From assembly GCA_025403435.1 (NCBI GenBank), contig JAJQZP010000439.1, positions 1-64,000 of the forward strand: a stretch of DNA of 64,000 bases, written 5' to 3'. The first letter of the stretch is position 1. Each line of letters starts with the position of its first letter. The position numbers were made by a program, and so were the translations under genes. The DNA comes from Artocarpus heterophyllus (taxonomy: Eukaryota; Streptophyta; Magnoliopsida; Rosales; Moraceae). Positions 1 through 10,534 of this stretch are shown piece by piece. Below the pieces are notes generated by a model. The model was not told where the DNA came from and ran no database searches. It was given only the letters and a program-made list of their open reading frames with translations.

Positions 1-341
1 CTACTTTTATGTTTATATTAATATAGTACAAAGCCAGTAGTTGTACCGTATGACGGAAGTATACACACAGCTAGAACTCAACATGCTGCAAACAATATTT
101 TTTTATATAGCAATCACACCAATGACAAAAAGGAATATCCTTTTCACCTCTTTATCTTTAAGAACGTCACAGTTAATCACATTTCATTATAGGTTCTCGA
201 AAAAATGAAAATCATATCTCGCCTCTGGCTATATATGCACAACCAATTTTCATGTCTGTATATAGCATGATGTATGACGAAAGATTTTGGATTTGCTCCC
301 TGCCAAATAATGTTAAAGGCATATCCTGGTGTCTGATTGAG

Positions 342-3300
342 TTATTTCTTTTCTGTTGTCACTCCAACAACTACATTGCTCACCTGCGAGATTGCAAATG
401 TTTATTAGCAAATTTTGGATTCTCATGATATTAGGACTCTGTAGTTGGTAAACTAAACGGAAAATTTAAGGAGCAATAATAATAACAATAAAAAGATTCA
501 AAGGAAGTCGGCAATGAAACTAACCAATTTGCCACTTTCATCAACGGACATAGGGTTCTCAACCACAACAGTTTGGCCTTGTGAGTTAGGCATGGGCTGA
601 ATGGAATGCAAGGAAACGATAAATAAGAACCATCAAATTTGAAGTACTGTCACAAGGGAATTTAGGAGAAAATTTCATGAACTTACAGCAGAAGTGGAGG
701 GCATTGTTGCATTGGCTCCATTGGGTCTGTGCACTGGAATTGGAACCCTCATGTTGCCCATCTGTGAAATAGAAGAAAATATTAGAGAGAGAGAGAGAGG
801 AGAGAAAAAATAGATGCAAATAATAAACCTCGACACAAGAGACAGGCAAGCGTATATTATCACAGAGTTAAACCAGAAACCGGTAAGTTTACAAGAATAA
901 AAGAGCAGAAAGTATTTTCACGCAAGTCCTTGGGGAGGGTCTATTCTATTTAAAGTGATTCAGATAAATTCTGTAAAACCAACAAGCGTGTAGATTATGT
1001 TTTAAAATTACAAGAAAATTGATTTAGGTTGAACAATTTGGTTTGTGGCTTCAATTGTGTTGAAAAAATTTAAGCTCACACTTGTGGTAGATATTACTTT
1101 GAGAAATAAAGTACCCAAAATTCAATAATTAAATGCAAGATCATAATAACTTAATTGATAAGTAATAAAGAACAGGGAAGATATTTTCGCCATTTGATGT
1201 CTTTTCAAAGTTAGTTTTGCTTTTGGTCTCAGGACTTGGAGGAGGAAAAGAAGGAGAATTTTTAGTCTTAATGGTGTTAAAAAAAAGTCCTGCATGTTGC
1301 CAGAGTAAATCTACATGGTCTTCTAAATCCAGACCTAAAAAGGTTTTCAACTTCATAACTAGGAAAACGGATGTGTGAGTGTGCATGCACGTGCAGTAGC
1401 AAGTAACGATCTTTTTAAGTGTGTGACAAATGGAAGCACTGAAATCAAGCAGTATTTGCAAAAAAAAAAAATAATAATAAAATAAACAAAAATCTTGGGG
1501 AAGTAAATTTCAATGTCAAGAGTGTTGATCAACGACTAATCAAGTTCATTTGTACTTACAACATTTGTGACATATTGACAAATAGCACACTTTACTGAGG
1601 GTGCTCCATATGGATACATAAGTGTGTCTGGCAGTTCCCGCAGTTAATATGAGCTACCTGATTGGGTCCTTTCAGTCCAGAACAAAAGGAACAAGAACAA
1701 CCAAAAAGGGTAAGCACGCAGACAAGTGTATATGTAGACGTAAGTGTACAGATTGACGTAAGAAAATCCAACTTAACTTCGAAGAAAAAAGTTAGGCTCT
1801 GTCTATGCTATTTAGAAACAAAGCCATATACAAGGAAGCAATAAATCAGAAGCATATTTGCAATGTTCAAGAAAGCAAGAAAAATGTTAAGACTACGTAA
1901 CAGATAGGTATTCAATGTAGCTCCTAAAGGATTTTCCAGCTCTTCTGCACTACTACTACTACAACAAAACCAAAGCAATATTGTAATGTTCAGAAAGAAA
2001 GAAAATGTTAAGACTACGTAAAAATAGGTAAAGTAGCTTCTAAAGGATATCCAGTTCTTCTACTACAACAATGAATGAATAAATAGATAAATTTCCAGTT
2101 AATATGCTTTTTAGCACGCAATGGCCATTATAGAATTATTTTTTTCCCGTCTCCCCTTATTAAATATCTACAATTTCAGGTGAAAATACCGATATGCTCT
2201 CAAAATAACTTCTATAATCCCTCTGAAGAGATGCTAAATCATTGCTTTTTTTATGGAGAATAATATGTCCAATGAGTAAGTTGCTATGATGTCATACCAG
2301 AGATTAACCACAATTCCTCAAGCAGTATTCGTGGGTCCCAAAAGACAACTATTATTTGTAAAAGATTAGGTAAAATGATCAAACCTTCTTGCAGGTGAAA
2401 CAATGAGTAAAGTAGCGTCAAACAAATTAGACAATAGAAATATCATTTATAGAGTCACTTTCAGGAATAAAAATTTCACTAAGAACAAGATAGCATATAC
2501 AACACCTGGCACAAGATTGACGGTATGACAGCAAGAGCATCTAACACTTGTTGCCCCACGTGTATACATTAGCAATGTCCTGCAGCCTCCACATATAAGT
2601 TGTGACACTTCCATCGCTGCAGGTATTTAATACCACAAAAGTGTTAATTGTCTGGTTAAATCCTTTAATTCAACCCAAAGATGTCCAAAAAAAAACATGT
2701 TTTTTGTTATTAATTCCATAAGATCGCATAATAGAGCACTTTTCATGACATGTCCAGATCTAAATAAATTATATCTCACTAAATGCTCAGCAAATGAATG
2801 TTAATAGCAAACATGCCACTTGAATTACTATCAAATGAGCTTGTTTCCTTCACAATACCAACTCTCGCAACCACCAAGCCAGACTGCTCCACTACATATT
2901 GGGAGTGTGCAGGGGGACTAAAGCTAGAAATCTCTACGGCATGATTATTCCTTTATCATGCACTAACAATAGTAAAAATAACATCCTTACAAACACAGTT
3001 AAACCAAAATGCTACAGCAAAATTGCTAAAAGGTGGCAAAAACAATTCGGCTGCAGCATATCTATGTAGAAGAGTTGACATGTATTTTGAAGTTTAAAAG
3101 AGTGTAAAACCAAAACAATGACTGAAGCCATCACCAAAGTGTTTGATGACAATGCCTATGGTTAAATTTTCATTTCATTCTACTGTCACAAGAAACTAAA
3201 AACATTACGCAGCTAATAACATAATATACATGGATGCATTCCGCTTCTCTACCTGTTTCCCGATGCACCTGTGCACCTATCCTCTTAAAGCTCTCATGAA

Positions 3301-3957
3301 GGATAAATTACGAAGTGCACCATATTCTTTGGCACATTTCTTTCTCCACTCCTAATATTTACAAAACTTCATTTTATTTTCATATTTCTGCCCAGCATAG
3401 TAAGTTACACACACATTTTATCTTGTGGCAGAAATCTAACATTGAAAGACACTTTGTTTCATTCATGCAGGTTATTAAAGAAGCCAATGAAAAGATGTAG
3501 ACGTCTGGGTAGGAGAAACATTGCCTTTTATTCTTGGTAGATCCATCATTCTTTTATTTCCTAGTCTTGTGGATCATTTCCTACCTCTTCCATCATTTTC
3601 TTTTGAAAAATATCCGTTCTTGCACTTTTTCTAGAACAAGCAAATCCATATAACTGTTCTAGAACTCAAAAGTACGCCCTTATAAGGCATGGGTCATTGA
3701 TTCTCAGAAGTTAGCTCAGAATTTCCACTATATACTCAATCATGTCAAGTCAAAAGCTTTAGAAAACAAAACAACATGAAAACTCAAGTATGCACTTAAT
3801 GAAATTGACACTTACAAATTTGACATTGAGATAAAAGTAACATACCAGGAGGAGGGACTGAGGTAACTGTGTTGCATGATGCACAACGAACGTTTGTAGC
3901 TCCTCTAGGATAAAGAAGAATAATCCTACACCCGCTACACACAAGCTGGCTCTGCAT
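342..3957 (-). CDS. LSD1-like: LSD1/LOL-type zinc-finger protein, frameshifted in exon 3
   Basis: Six coding exons can be read on the minus strand: 3957-3846, 2616-2506, 1668-1560, 761-687, 596-525 and 383-342 (stop TAA at 344-342). All introns are GT/AG and phases agree. The product has three LSD1-type C2C2 fingers, one in each of the first three exons ([28 protein letters not shown], then CGNCQTHL plus MYPYGA), and the family C-terminus with [12 protein letters not shown] and [10 protein letters not shown]. The ATG at 3957 begins [10 protein letters not shown] as family members do, directly after a likely 5' UTR acceptor. LSD1/LOL proteins are nuclear/cytosolic regulators of superoxide-dependent cell death. 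Oddity: exon 3 is 109 nt where 110 keeps frame. One base is missing between the halves of finger 3, so the literal reading stops after 99 residues and the downstream exons are out of frame. Intact length would be 173 residues. It may be a pseudogene, a truncated allele or an assembly error. Confidence 0.88.
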
Positions 3958-4335
3958 AGCTGCCAAATAAAAAACAATGGACAGTGATGCTTTAACCAGG
4001 AACTTGATAGAAGATAATAGCAGCGTCAGCGACTCCAAAAACATATACTGACAACTTTGTTAGCAACACCACAATCATACCCGTAATATAATTCAACTTC
4101 CACTGGTGAAAACATAATGACGTTACTCCATAATCATGTAAATGGAAGTACATATGAAACCAAATATAAGACAACAGTTAAAAGAGAAAAATACCTTGCA
4201 AACTTTCACTGCTATTATCAGACCTTCGTCAAACGAATAGCAAGACAATCAGCCTTGTACACTCAACTTTTACATCAATAAGTTAAAGGAAACAAGTATC
4301 TTTCCTAACTAGGTAGACCAATTAAAAAAATAACA
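3958..4335 (-). other. 5' leader/intron of LSD1 gene
   Basis: A pyrimidine-rich acceptor (TTTGGCAG on the minus strand, near 3960-3967) sits two bases before the start codon, so the 5' UTR is split by an intron. A possible small upstream UTR exon ends near 4196 (GCAAG followed by GTATTT on the minus strand). No protein similarity was seen here. Confidence 0.4.
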
Positions 4336-4599
4336 ATAGTAGTCAAGGTTTTAAAGGCGAAAACGGAACCGAGGCGTTTTGTCTAATTGACTCGAGGCGT
4401 AAGCCTCGAGGGGATTGAGGCGTAAGTCTCGAATGCAAAATAAAAAAATTCAAAAAGTTGAATAAAATTCATAAACATGCCATAAAACACACACTTAGTT
4501 CATCACAAAACTATAAGATACAATAAGAAAGTGCATAAAACACATACAATATAATATGTATGCCACTGTTCTTCTAATATGATTATAATTATATGGCTT

Positions 4600-4845
4600 T
4601 AAAGGGAAATATAAGGAAAGAAACAATGAAAAACACAGCTGGGCTGAATTATTTCTCTTCTTTTATTATTATAAAACCGTATTCTACATGCTGAATTTAT
4701 AGACTAATTCTGCTCTAACTTAGAAACTGATTCTCCTCTAATTTAGGAGCTGAAAAATACTTAACTAAAAATTAGGAAGCAAACTCACTAATAGATACAC
4801 ATCCTAACTACCAGCAAATATTATTATCTCAGCCCATTTCCTATA
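4600..4845 (-). repeat. Copia-1 3' LTR
   Basis: This 246-bp copy matches 9566-9812 almost perfectly. On the element strand it reads TATAGGAAATGGG... to ...CCCTTTA. The polypurine tract lies immediately upstream on the element strand. Confidence 0.92.
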
Positions 4846-4869
4846 CTCCCCCTCAAGCTGGGTTGTACA

Positions 4870-6690
4870 AATTGAACATTCCCAGCTTGCACACTAACTT
4901 CTCAAGCATTGATCTAACCAGCCCTTAGTAAAGATGTCTGCAGTTTGTTCTGTTGTTGGAACATAAGTAATGCAAAGTACTCCCCCTTCAATCTTCTCTT
5001 TAATAAAATGTCTATCCACCTCAACATGCTTAGTCTTGTCATGATGAACTAGGTTGTGAGACATACTAATGGCAGCTTTACTATCACTGTGAACTTTTAA
5101 AGGAAGTTCTACAGTGACTCTTTAACTCTTCCAGTAGTAACTTCGACCAGATGACCTCACTTACACCTTGAGCAATTGACCTTAGTTCAGCCTCTGCACT
5201 GCTCCTTGCCACAACCGGTTGTTTCTTGCTCTTCCAAGTTACTAGATTTCCCCAAATGAACGTACAATAGCCTGAGACAGACCTCCTGTCATCAATTGAC
5301 CCAGCCCAGTCTGCATCCGTGAATACTTCAACTCTCCTTTCATTAGTTTTTTGAAAAATAGACCACGGCCAGGATTACCCTTTAAGTATCTCAAGATCCA
5401 ATATACAGCCTCCATATGGTCCTTTGTTGGTGAGTGCATAAATTGGCTCACAAAGCTTACTGCAAAAGCTATATCCGGCCTTGTGTGGGATAGGTAAATA
5501 AGTCGTCCAACAAGTCGTTGGTATCTCCCCTTGTCCACGGGTTCACCATTTAGATTCCCTCCTAATTTTAGGTTTGAATCCACAGTGTATCCGCCGGTTT
5601 GCATCCTAACATTCCGGTTTCTTCGAGTAGGTCCAGCACATATTTTCTTGTGAAACAGATATCCCTTGTTTGCTCCTTGCAATTTCCATTCCTAAGAAAT
5701 ACCTTAAGTTTCCCAAGTCCTTCATTCAAACTCCATTGCCAACCTTTGTTTTAACTGCTTCATCTCTTCTTCATCATTACCTGTCACGATTATGTCATCC
5801 ACATAAACAATAAGAATTGTGATCTTATTATTCCTGTGTCGATAAAACAAAGTGTGATCTGAGTGAGCCTGCTTATAGTTCTGTTGTTTGAGAGCCTTTG
5901 CAACCTGTCAAACCAGGCTCGAGGAGATTGCTTCAACCCATAAAGAGATTTTCGTAATCTGCATACCTTACCATTTTCTTCAGTATTGTTGAATCCCGGT
6001 GGTAATTCCATGTACACTTCTTCGTCTAAATCGCCATTTAAAAACGCATTTTTGACGTCTAGTTGTTGCAATGGCCAATCCAAATTGGCTGCTAATGATA
6101 TCAAGACTCGAACAAAGTTGATTTTAGCGACAGGAGCAAAGGTCTCCTGATAGTCGATTCCATATGTTTGTGTATATCCCTTGGCAACCAACCTTGCTTT
6201 GTAGCGCTCAATCGAACCGTCTGACTTATATTATATGGTAAATACCCACTTGCAACCCACTGGTTTCTTATCTTTGGGTCTTTGCACAACCTCCCAAGTT
6301 CTATTTTTTGTAAGAGCATTCATCTCCACCATGATAGCTTCTCTCCACTTTGGAAGTCTTAGGGCTTCTTCCACGGTTTTGGGGATTTCTTCCTCTGCAA
6401 GATTTGCTACCAAAGCTTGAACAGATTGAGATAAGTGTCCATAACCCACAAACTGTGATATAGGGTGTTGAGTACATGATCTAACCCCTTTTCTTACAGC
6501 AATAGGAACATATAGCAAATCATTATCCTTTGATATTGAACCTAACTTTGGATCAGGCTGATGGCAGGGAGAGTCTTCTGGATTATCTTCCTTTTTTGAA
6601 TTTTTCCTCCGAGAATAAGTGAGTAATTTTGGTTGCATATGCAATACTCCCCCTGACTCGGATATATCTGAGGGGTTTGGGCACACATCC
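4870..6690 (-). pseudogene. Copia-1 reverse transcriptase and RNase H (broken)
   Basis: Reading down the minus strand: the RT N-terminal region (WREAIMVEMNALTKNRTWEV near 6340), [20 protein letters not shown] (~6150-6190), [20 protein letters not shown] (~6000-6060), the catalytic YVDDI motif (~5790-5806), and the RNase H lead-in (RLVGRLIYLSHTRPDIAFAV, ~5460-5530). The C-terminal RNase H extends to about 4870 with an AEAELR-type stretch near 5180. At least three frame breaks occur (near 6240, 5790-5690 and 5250), and the extreme C-terminus is frameshifted. It is typical of the plant copia Pol polyprotein but cannot make an intact enzyme as given. Confidence 0.88.
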
Positions 6691-7143
6691 GACTTAGATG
6701 GGACTCCTAACTCTGTATTTGAATAAGGCAGGGATTTTTCAGAATCAAAAATGATAGAGTAGGATTCGGATATCCACCAGATTGGGTATCTTTCTGTTGT
6801 AAATTTTGAAATTTATTAGAGTGCAGATATCCTAGAGATCCTGGGGTAAGACGCGGGTTTTTCTGAGGATCTAAACTGTGATTTGATTTTTCGGATAGAT
6901 TCTCTTGAGATCCTTGGGTGAAGCACGGATTTTCCTGAATATCTAAACAGGGAGTTGACTTTTTATTATTAGGAGAATCTTGAAGATCTAAGCAGGAATT
7001 TGAATTTTTCTTCAAAAAATCAGCAGAATAATTATCCTTAAAAGTCAAAAAATCAGGAGAAGAATCCCAAAATACTCCCACTGATCTGCCCTATTTTTAA
7101 CCGAATTTGGTTCCAAAAAATGGGCTTCACTCACACTCTCCCC

Positions 7144-8435
7144 CTAAAGTGAATTTTTTGAAAAATAGGGCCGAGTTTCAAAAAAAGTGACATCCATTGA
7201 TGTGAAGAATTTCCGCTTTTCTGGAGAATAGCAGCGAAACCCCTTTTTTTGTGTGGAATAGCCTACAAAAACACACTTAAAGGATCTGGGGTCTAACTTA
7301 CTTCGATTTTGTTCATGATTATGAACGAAGGCTATACAACCAAAGACTTTAAACTCTAAAGAAGAAAAAAGACAAGATTCAGGATATGATGCAAGAAGTT
7401 TGTTAATTGGTGTTTGAAAATTTAGAACTCTAGATGGTAAACGATTTATCAAATAGCACGCAGTAAGAATTGCTTCTTCCCAAAATTTTTCAGAACATTT
7501 GAGGTAAACAAAAGGGCCCGTGCCACTTCTAAAAGGTGGCGATTTTTTCTTTCTGAAATTCCGTTTTGTTGCGGGGTATTGACACAAGAACTCTGGTGAA
7601 TCATTCCATTTTGCTTTGTAAAATTTGACATCCAAGAGTTAAAATATTCAGTACCATTATCTGTACGGAATATTTGTATACTCCTGTTGTATTGGTTTTT
7701 AATCATGGAATGGAAGTTTTGAAAAATTTGCGGAGTTTCAGATTTGTCTTTCAAAAGATACACCCAACAAACCCTCGTATGATCGTCGATAAATGTTATA
7801 AACCACCTTTGATTAGTTAAGCTAAGAATTCTAGAAGGACCCCAAACATCGCTATGAATCAACATAAATGGAAAAGATGAACGATAGGACAAAGAAGGAT
7901 AAATAACACGTTTATGCTTAGCTAACTGACAAACTTCACATTGAAATGAATCCTGAGTTCGAAACAAAGATGGGAACAAATGTCTTAAATATGCAAAGCT
8001 TGGATGACCTAGCCTACGGTGTAACATCTTTATTTGATCTATCCTAGAAGTGGTTGTATTGCATACTGCAGTAAAATTCTGGTTATCCTCTTTGAAAACA
8101 TTCTCAAAGTAGTATAATCCTTCAACCACTCTAGCACTGCCAATCGTCTTCCCCGAAGTCCGGTCCTGAAAAAAACAACCTGCTTGTGAGAATTTTATCA
8201 CACAGTCTAAATCTTTAGTAGCTTTACTAACAGATAATAAATTGCATGGTAATTTTGGAACATGGAGGACGGATTTTAGTGAGATCTGTGGGCTTAATTT
8301 AATGGTTCCAATTCCTGCCACTGTGGTGAAAGAACCGTCTGCTATCTTCACTTTGTGAGTTCCCGGACTAGGGGTGTAGGACATAAAAGAGTCTCCACAT
8401 CCTACCATATGATCAGTGGCACCAGAGTCTACTAT
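7144..8435 (-). pseudogene. Copia-1 protease, GAG-pre-integrase and integrase (broken)
   Basis: Aspartic protease active-site sequence PWIVDSGATDHMVG lies at about 8399-8440. Then come the protease-integrase linker (SVLHVPKLPCNLLSVSK), the GAG-pre-integrase motif MLHRRLGHPSFAYLRHLF (~7975-8030), and the integrase core with IHSDVWGPS, FRTDNGTEYF and QQNGISERKNRH, the D, D and E catalytic signature. A frameshift near 7500-7640 separates the core from its C-terminal part (ILTACYLINRLPSRVLNF through FVGYSTQKKGFRCY to MDVTFFE). From 7081 to 6707 follows a low-complexity linker to reverse transcriptase, also out of frame. Confidence 0.88.
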
Positions 8436-8442
8436 CCAAGGT

Positions 8443-9534
8443 TCATTTTTTGTTGTTATTCCACCAAAAACTGTGCACCAGAAGAGATGTACCCGAAGAT
8501 GGTGATCCCAAAGTTTGAGTGGCGGTTAAGAGCTTACATAATTGTTCCATTTGTTCCTTTGTGAATACAATGCCTGAGTTACTGTCAGTTTTCTTTACTG
8601 CTTCCAAGCTTTGAGTCGTTTGCAGTCCTTTGGCCTCTCGATTCCGTTGTTTGTTTGGGACCCAACTTTTAGGTTTTCCATGCAGTTTCCAACAGTTCTC
8701 CCTGGTATGGTGTGGTCGTTGACAGTGGTCACACCACAATTGGACCTTCTTGTTCCCTCGAGCTTGGGATCCTCGAGCTGCCATGGCTGAGTTTTCACTT
8801 TCAGGGTTGGTGGTTTCATTGAGCATCACCTTTTTCTGCCACTCCTCCCTACGGACTTCAGCAAAAATTTATTCAATTGAAGGCAGCGGCCTCAACCCAA
8901 GCAACCGTCCTCTGACTTCATCCAAGTCCTTATTGAGTCCAGCCACGAAGTCATAAAGTCTGTCTTTGTCAACCATTTGTTGATAAAGTAATGCATCTTC
9001 TGGATCTCTCCAATTGCAGTTCTTGAACAAGTCCAGTTCCTGCCACAGTTTTGTGAGGTTATTAAAATATTGGGTCACATCATTCTCCCCCTGTCTTAAG
9101 CTCCGAGCCTTGTTTCTTAACTCGAACATTTGAGATGAGTTTTCGAGGTCTAAATAAGCAAGGGTTACAGCATCCCAAATCTTCTTTGCTGTAGGGAAAA
9201 ATAGATAGGTTTCTCCTATCTTTTCCTCCATGGAATGGATCAGCCATGCCATTACCATGGAATTCTGGGCATCCCAGGTTGGAAACGTCGGATCATCACT
9301 ACTTGGCATGGCAATAGTGCCATCCACATATCCTATCTTCCCTTTGCCTCAAATAACCATTTGAATAAATCGAGACCACTGAAGGAAATTTTTTCCATTC
9401 AGTTTATGTATTGTAATCTGAAGAGAAGAGTTTTCAGAAACCGTAGTGGAAGCAATTTTAGGAGTTGGCTGATTGGTAACCGAAGTTGCCTTAGAGCCAT
9501 CATTCCTGCTTGCCTCAGCCATCGTTTCTCTCAA
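8443..9534 (-). pseudogene. Copia-1 Gag (broken)
   Basis: The start MRETMAEASRNDGS is at 9534. The UBN2-type capsid region follows (NGKNFLQWS, then SMVMAWLIHSMEEKIG, WDAVTLAYLDLENSSQMFEL, LTKLWQELDLF, FVAGLNKDLDEVRGRLLG). A CCHC zinc knuckle (CDHCQRPHHTRENC) is near 8690-8740. A TGA interrupts at about 9348, where an arginine codon CGA is expected, and a TAA interrupts near 8870. Gag would form the virus-like particle that packages element RNA. Confidence 0.88.
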
Positions 9535-9565
9535 CTTTATATTCCCTTTAATCGCTCTGATACCA

Positions 9566-9812
9566 TAAAGGTAAATATACGGAAAGAAACAATGAAAAAC
9601 ACAGCTGGGCTGAATTATTTCTCTTCTTTTATTATTATAAAACCGTATTCTACATGCTGAATTTATAGACTAATTCTGCTCTAACTTAGAAACTGATTCT
9701 CCTCTAATTTAGGAGCTGAAAAATACTTAACTAAAAATTAGGAAGCAAACTAACTAATAGATACATATCCTAACTACCAGCAAATATTATTATCTCAGCC
9801 CATTTTCCTATA
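9566..9812 (-). repeat. Copia-1 5' LTR
   Basis: This 247-bp copy is followed on the minus strand by the Met-tRNA primer binding site. Differences from the 3' LTR are four substitutions and a one-base T-run change. Confidence 0.92.
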
Positions 9813-10534
9813 GGCTTTTATAGCACATAAGATAACCATTTTTTTTTTTTTGAGAAAATGAAATAACTATAGATCTAAATGAATAAAAATCACATTCTGC
9901 ACTCTTTATATAACTTTCATTTTATATAACATTATAACTTTTGTATAACACCTACTTCTATAAAATATACATTACTACAGTAGCTATAAGAGGGGAAAAA
10001 AAGAAAAAAAAAACCCAACCTACGGTAGAAAATAAAAGAAAAAGGGGGAAAAAAACCTAAGGAGTGAGGGCTGAGGAGGTCAGAATCTAGAGGTGGCTGC
10101 TGTCGGTGGGCCGTCGTTCTAGTCACTGCTCATAGGGCAGTGGGCTTGAAAGTTACAGGGGTTGATGATCAAGAAAGGGTCGATGATGAAGAAGGGGGCA
10201 GATGATGATGAAGTGTCGAAGAAGATGGTAGACTTAGGGTTTAAAAATCTATTTGCATATTTTTATCTGATTAAAGCCCGATTTTGATATTGGGTTGACT
10301 TTCTTTGAAAGGGAAAAAAAAAGATTGGATTGAAAACCGGCTCAAAATAGCCTTCAATTTGAGGCTCATGCCTCATAAGCCTTGAGGCAAAAACGCCTCA
10401 AGGCGCACGCCTCAATGAAAAAAGGCGTAAGTCTCGTTCAAGCCATTCAAGGCTTAAGCCTTGAAGCGTTGATCAAGCGCCTCAAACTGAGGCGAGCCTC
10501 AAAGCGTACGCCTCGAACGCCTTTTTAAACCATG
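9813..10534. other. Distal part of hAT-like element; no gene
   Basis: This is the half of the hAT-like element beyond Copia-1. It has an AT-rich start, a GA/GATGA-rich stretch (10130-10240), then the subterminal GCCTCAAGGCG repeat cluster (10350-10530). No convincing coding sequence is present. Confidence 0.6.

Larger units (their letters stand above)
4600..9812 (-). mobile_element. Copia-1: Ty1/copia LTR retrotransposon
   Basis: This is a full-length copia element on the minus strand, bounded by two ~247-bp LTRs and a 5-bp target duplication GGCTT (4595-4599 and 9813-9817). A primer binding site TGGTATCAGAGCG (reverse complement of 9553-9565, initiator-Met tRNA type) adjoins the 5' LTR. A polypurine tract (TTGAGGGGGAGT on the minus strand, ~4846-4857) adjoins the 3' LTR. 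Gag, protease, integrase, reverse transcriptase and RNase H follow in copia order. The LTRs differ by only about four substitutions and one indel, yet coding has several stops and frameshifts. LTR ends are TA...TA rather than TG...CA. It is inserted inside the hAT-like element. Confidence 0.92.
4344..10534. mobile_element. hAT-like non-autonomous element, split by Copia-1
   Basis: The ends are imperfect inverted repeats: CAAGGTTTTAAAGGCG at 4344-4359, and CATGGTTTAAAAAGGCG as the reverse complement of 10518-10534. They are flanked by a perfect 8-bp direct repeat ATAGTAGT (4336-4343 and 10535-10542), the length made by hAT transposases. Both subterminal zones are full of GGCGTAAGCCTCGAGG-like words in both orientations, resembling hAT subterminal motif clusters. 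Without Copia-1 the element is about 0.97 kb (4344-4599 plus 9818-10534). No hAT transposase was found, so it would have been mobilised in trans. Assignment to hAT rests on the 8-bp duplication and the CA-starting ends. Confidence 0.65.

Noticed and set aside
1141..1461. Open frame of about 106 codons on the minus strand
   Set aside because: It lies inside the intron between LSD1 exons 3 and 4 and has no motif or coding character.
6235..6420. Plus-strand open frame inside Copia-1
   Set aside because: It is antisense to conserved reverse-transcriptase sequence and is explained as a shadow.
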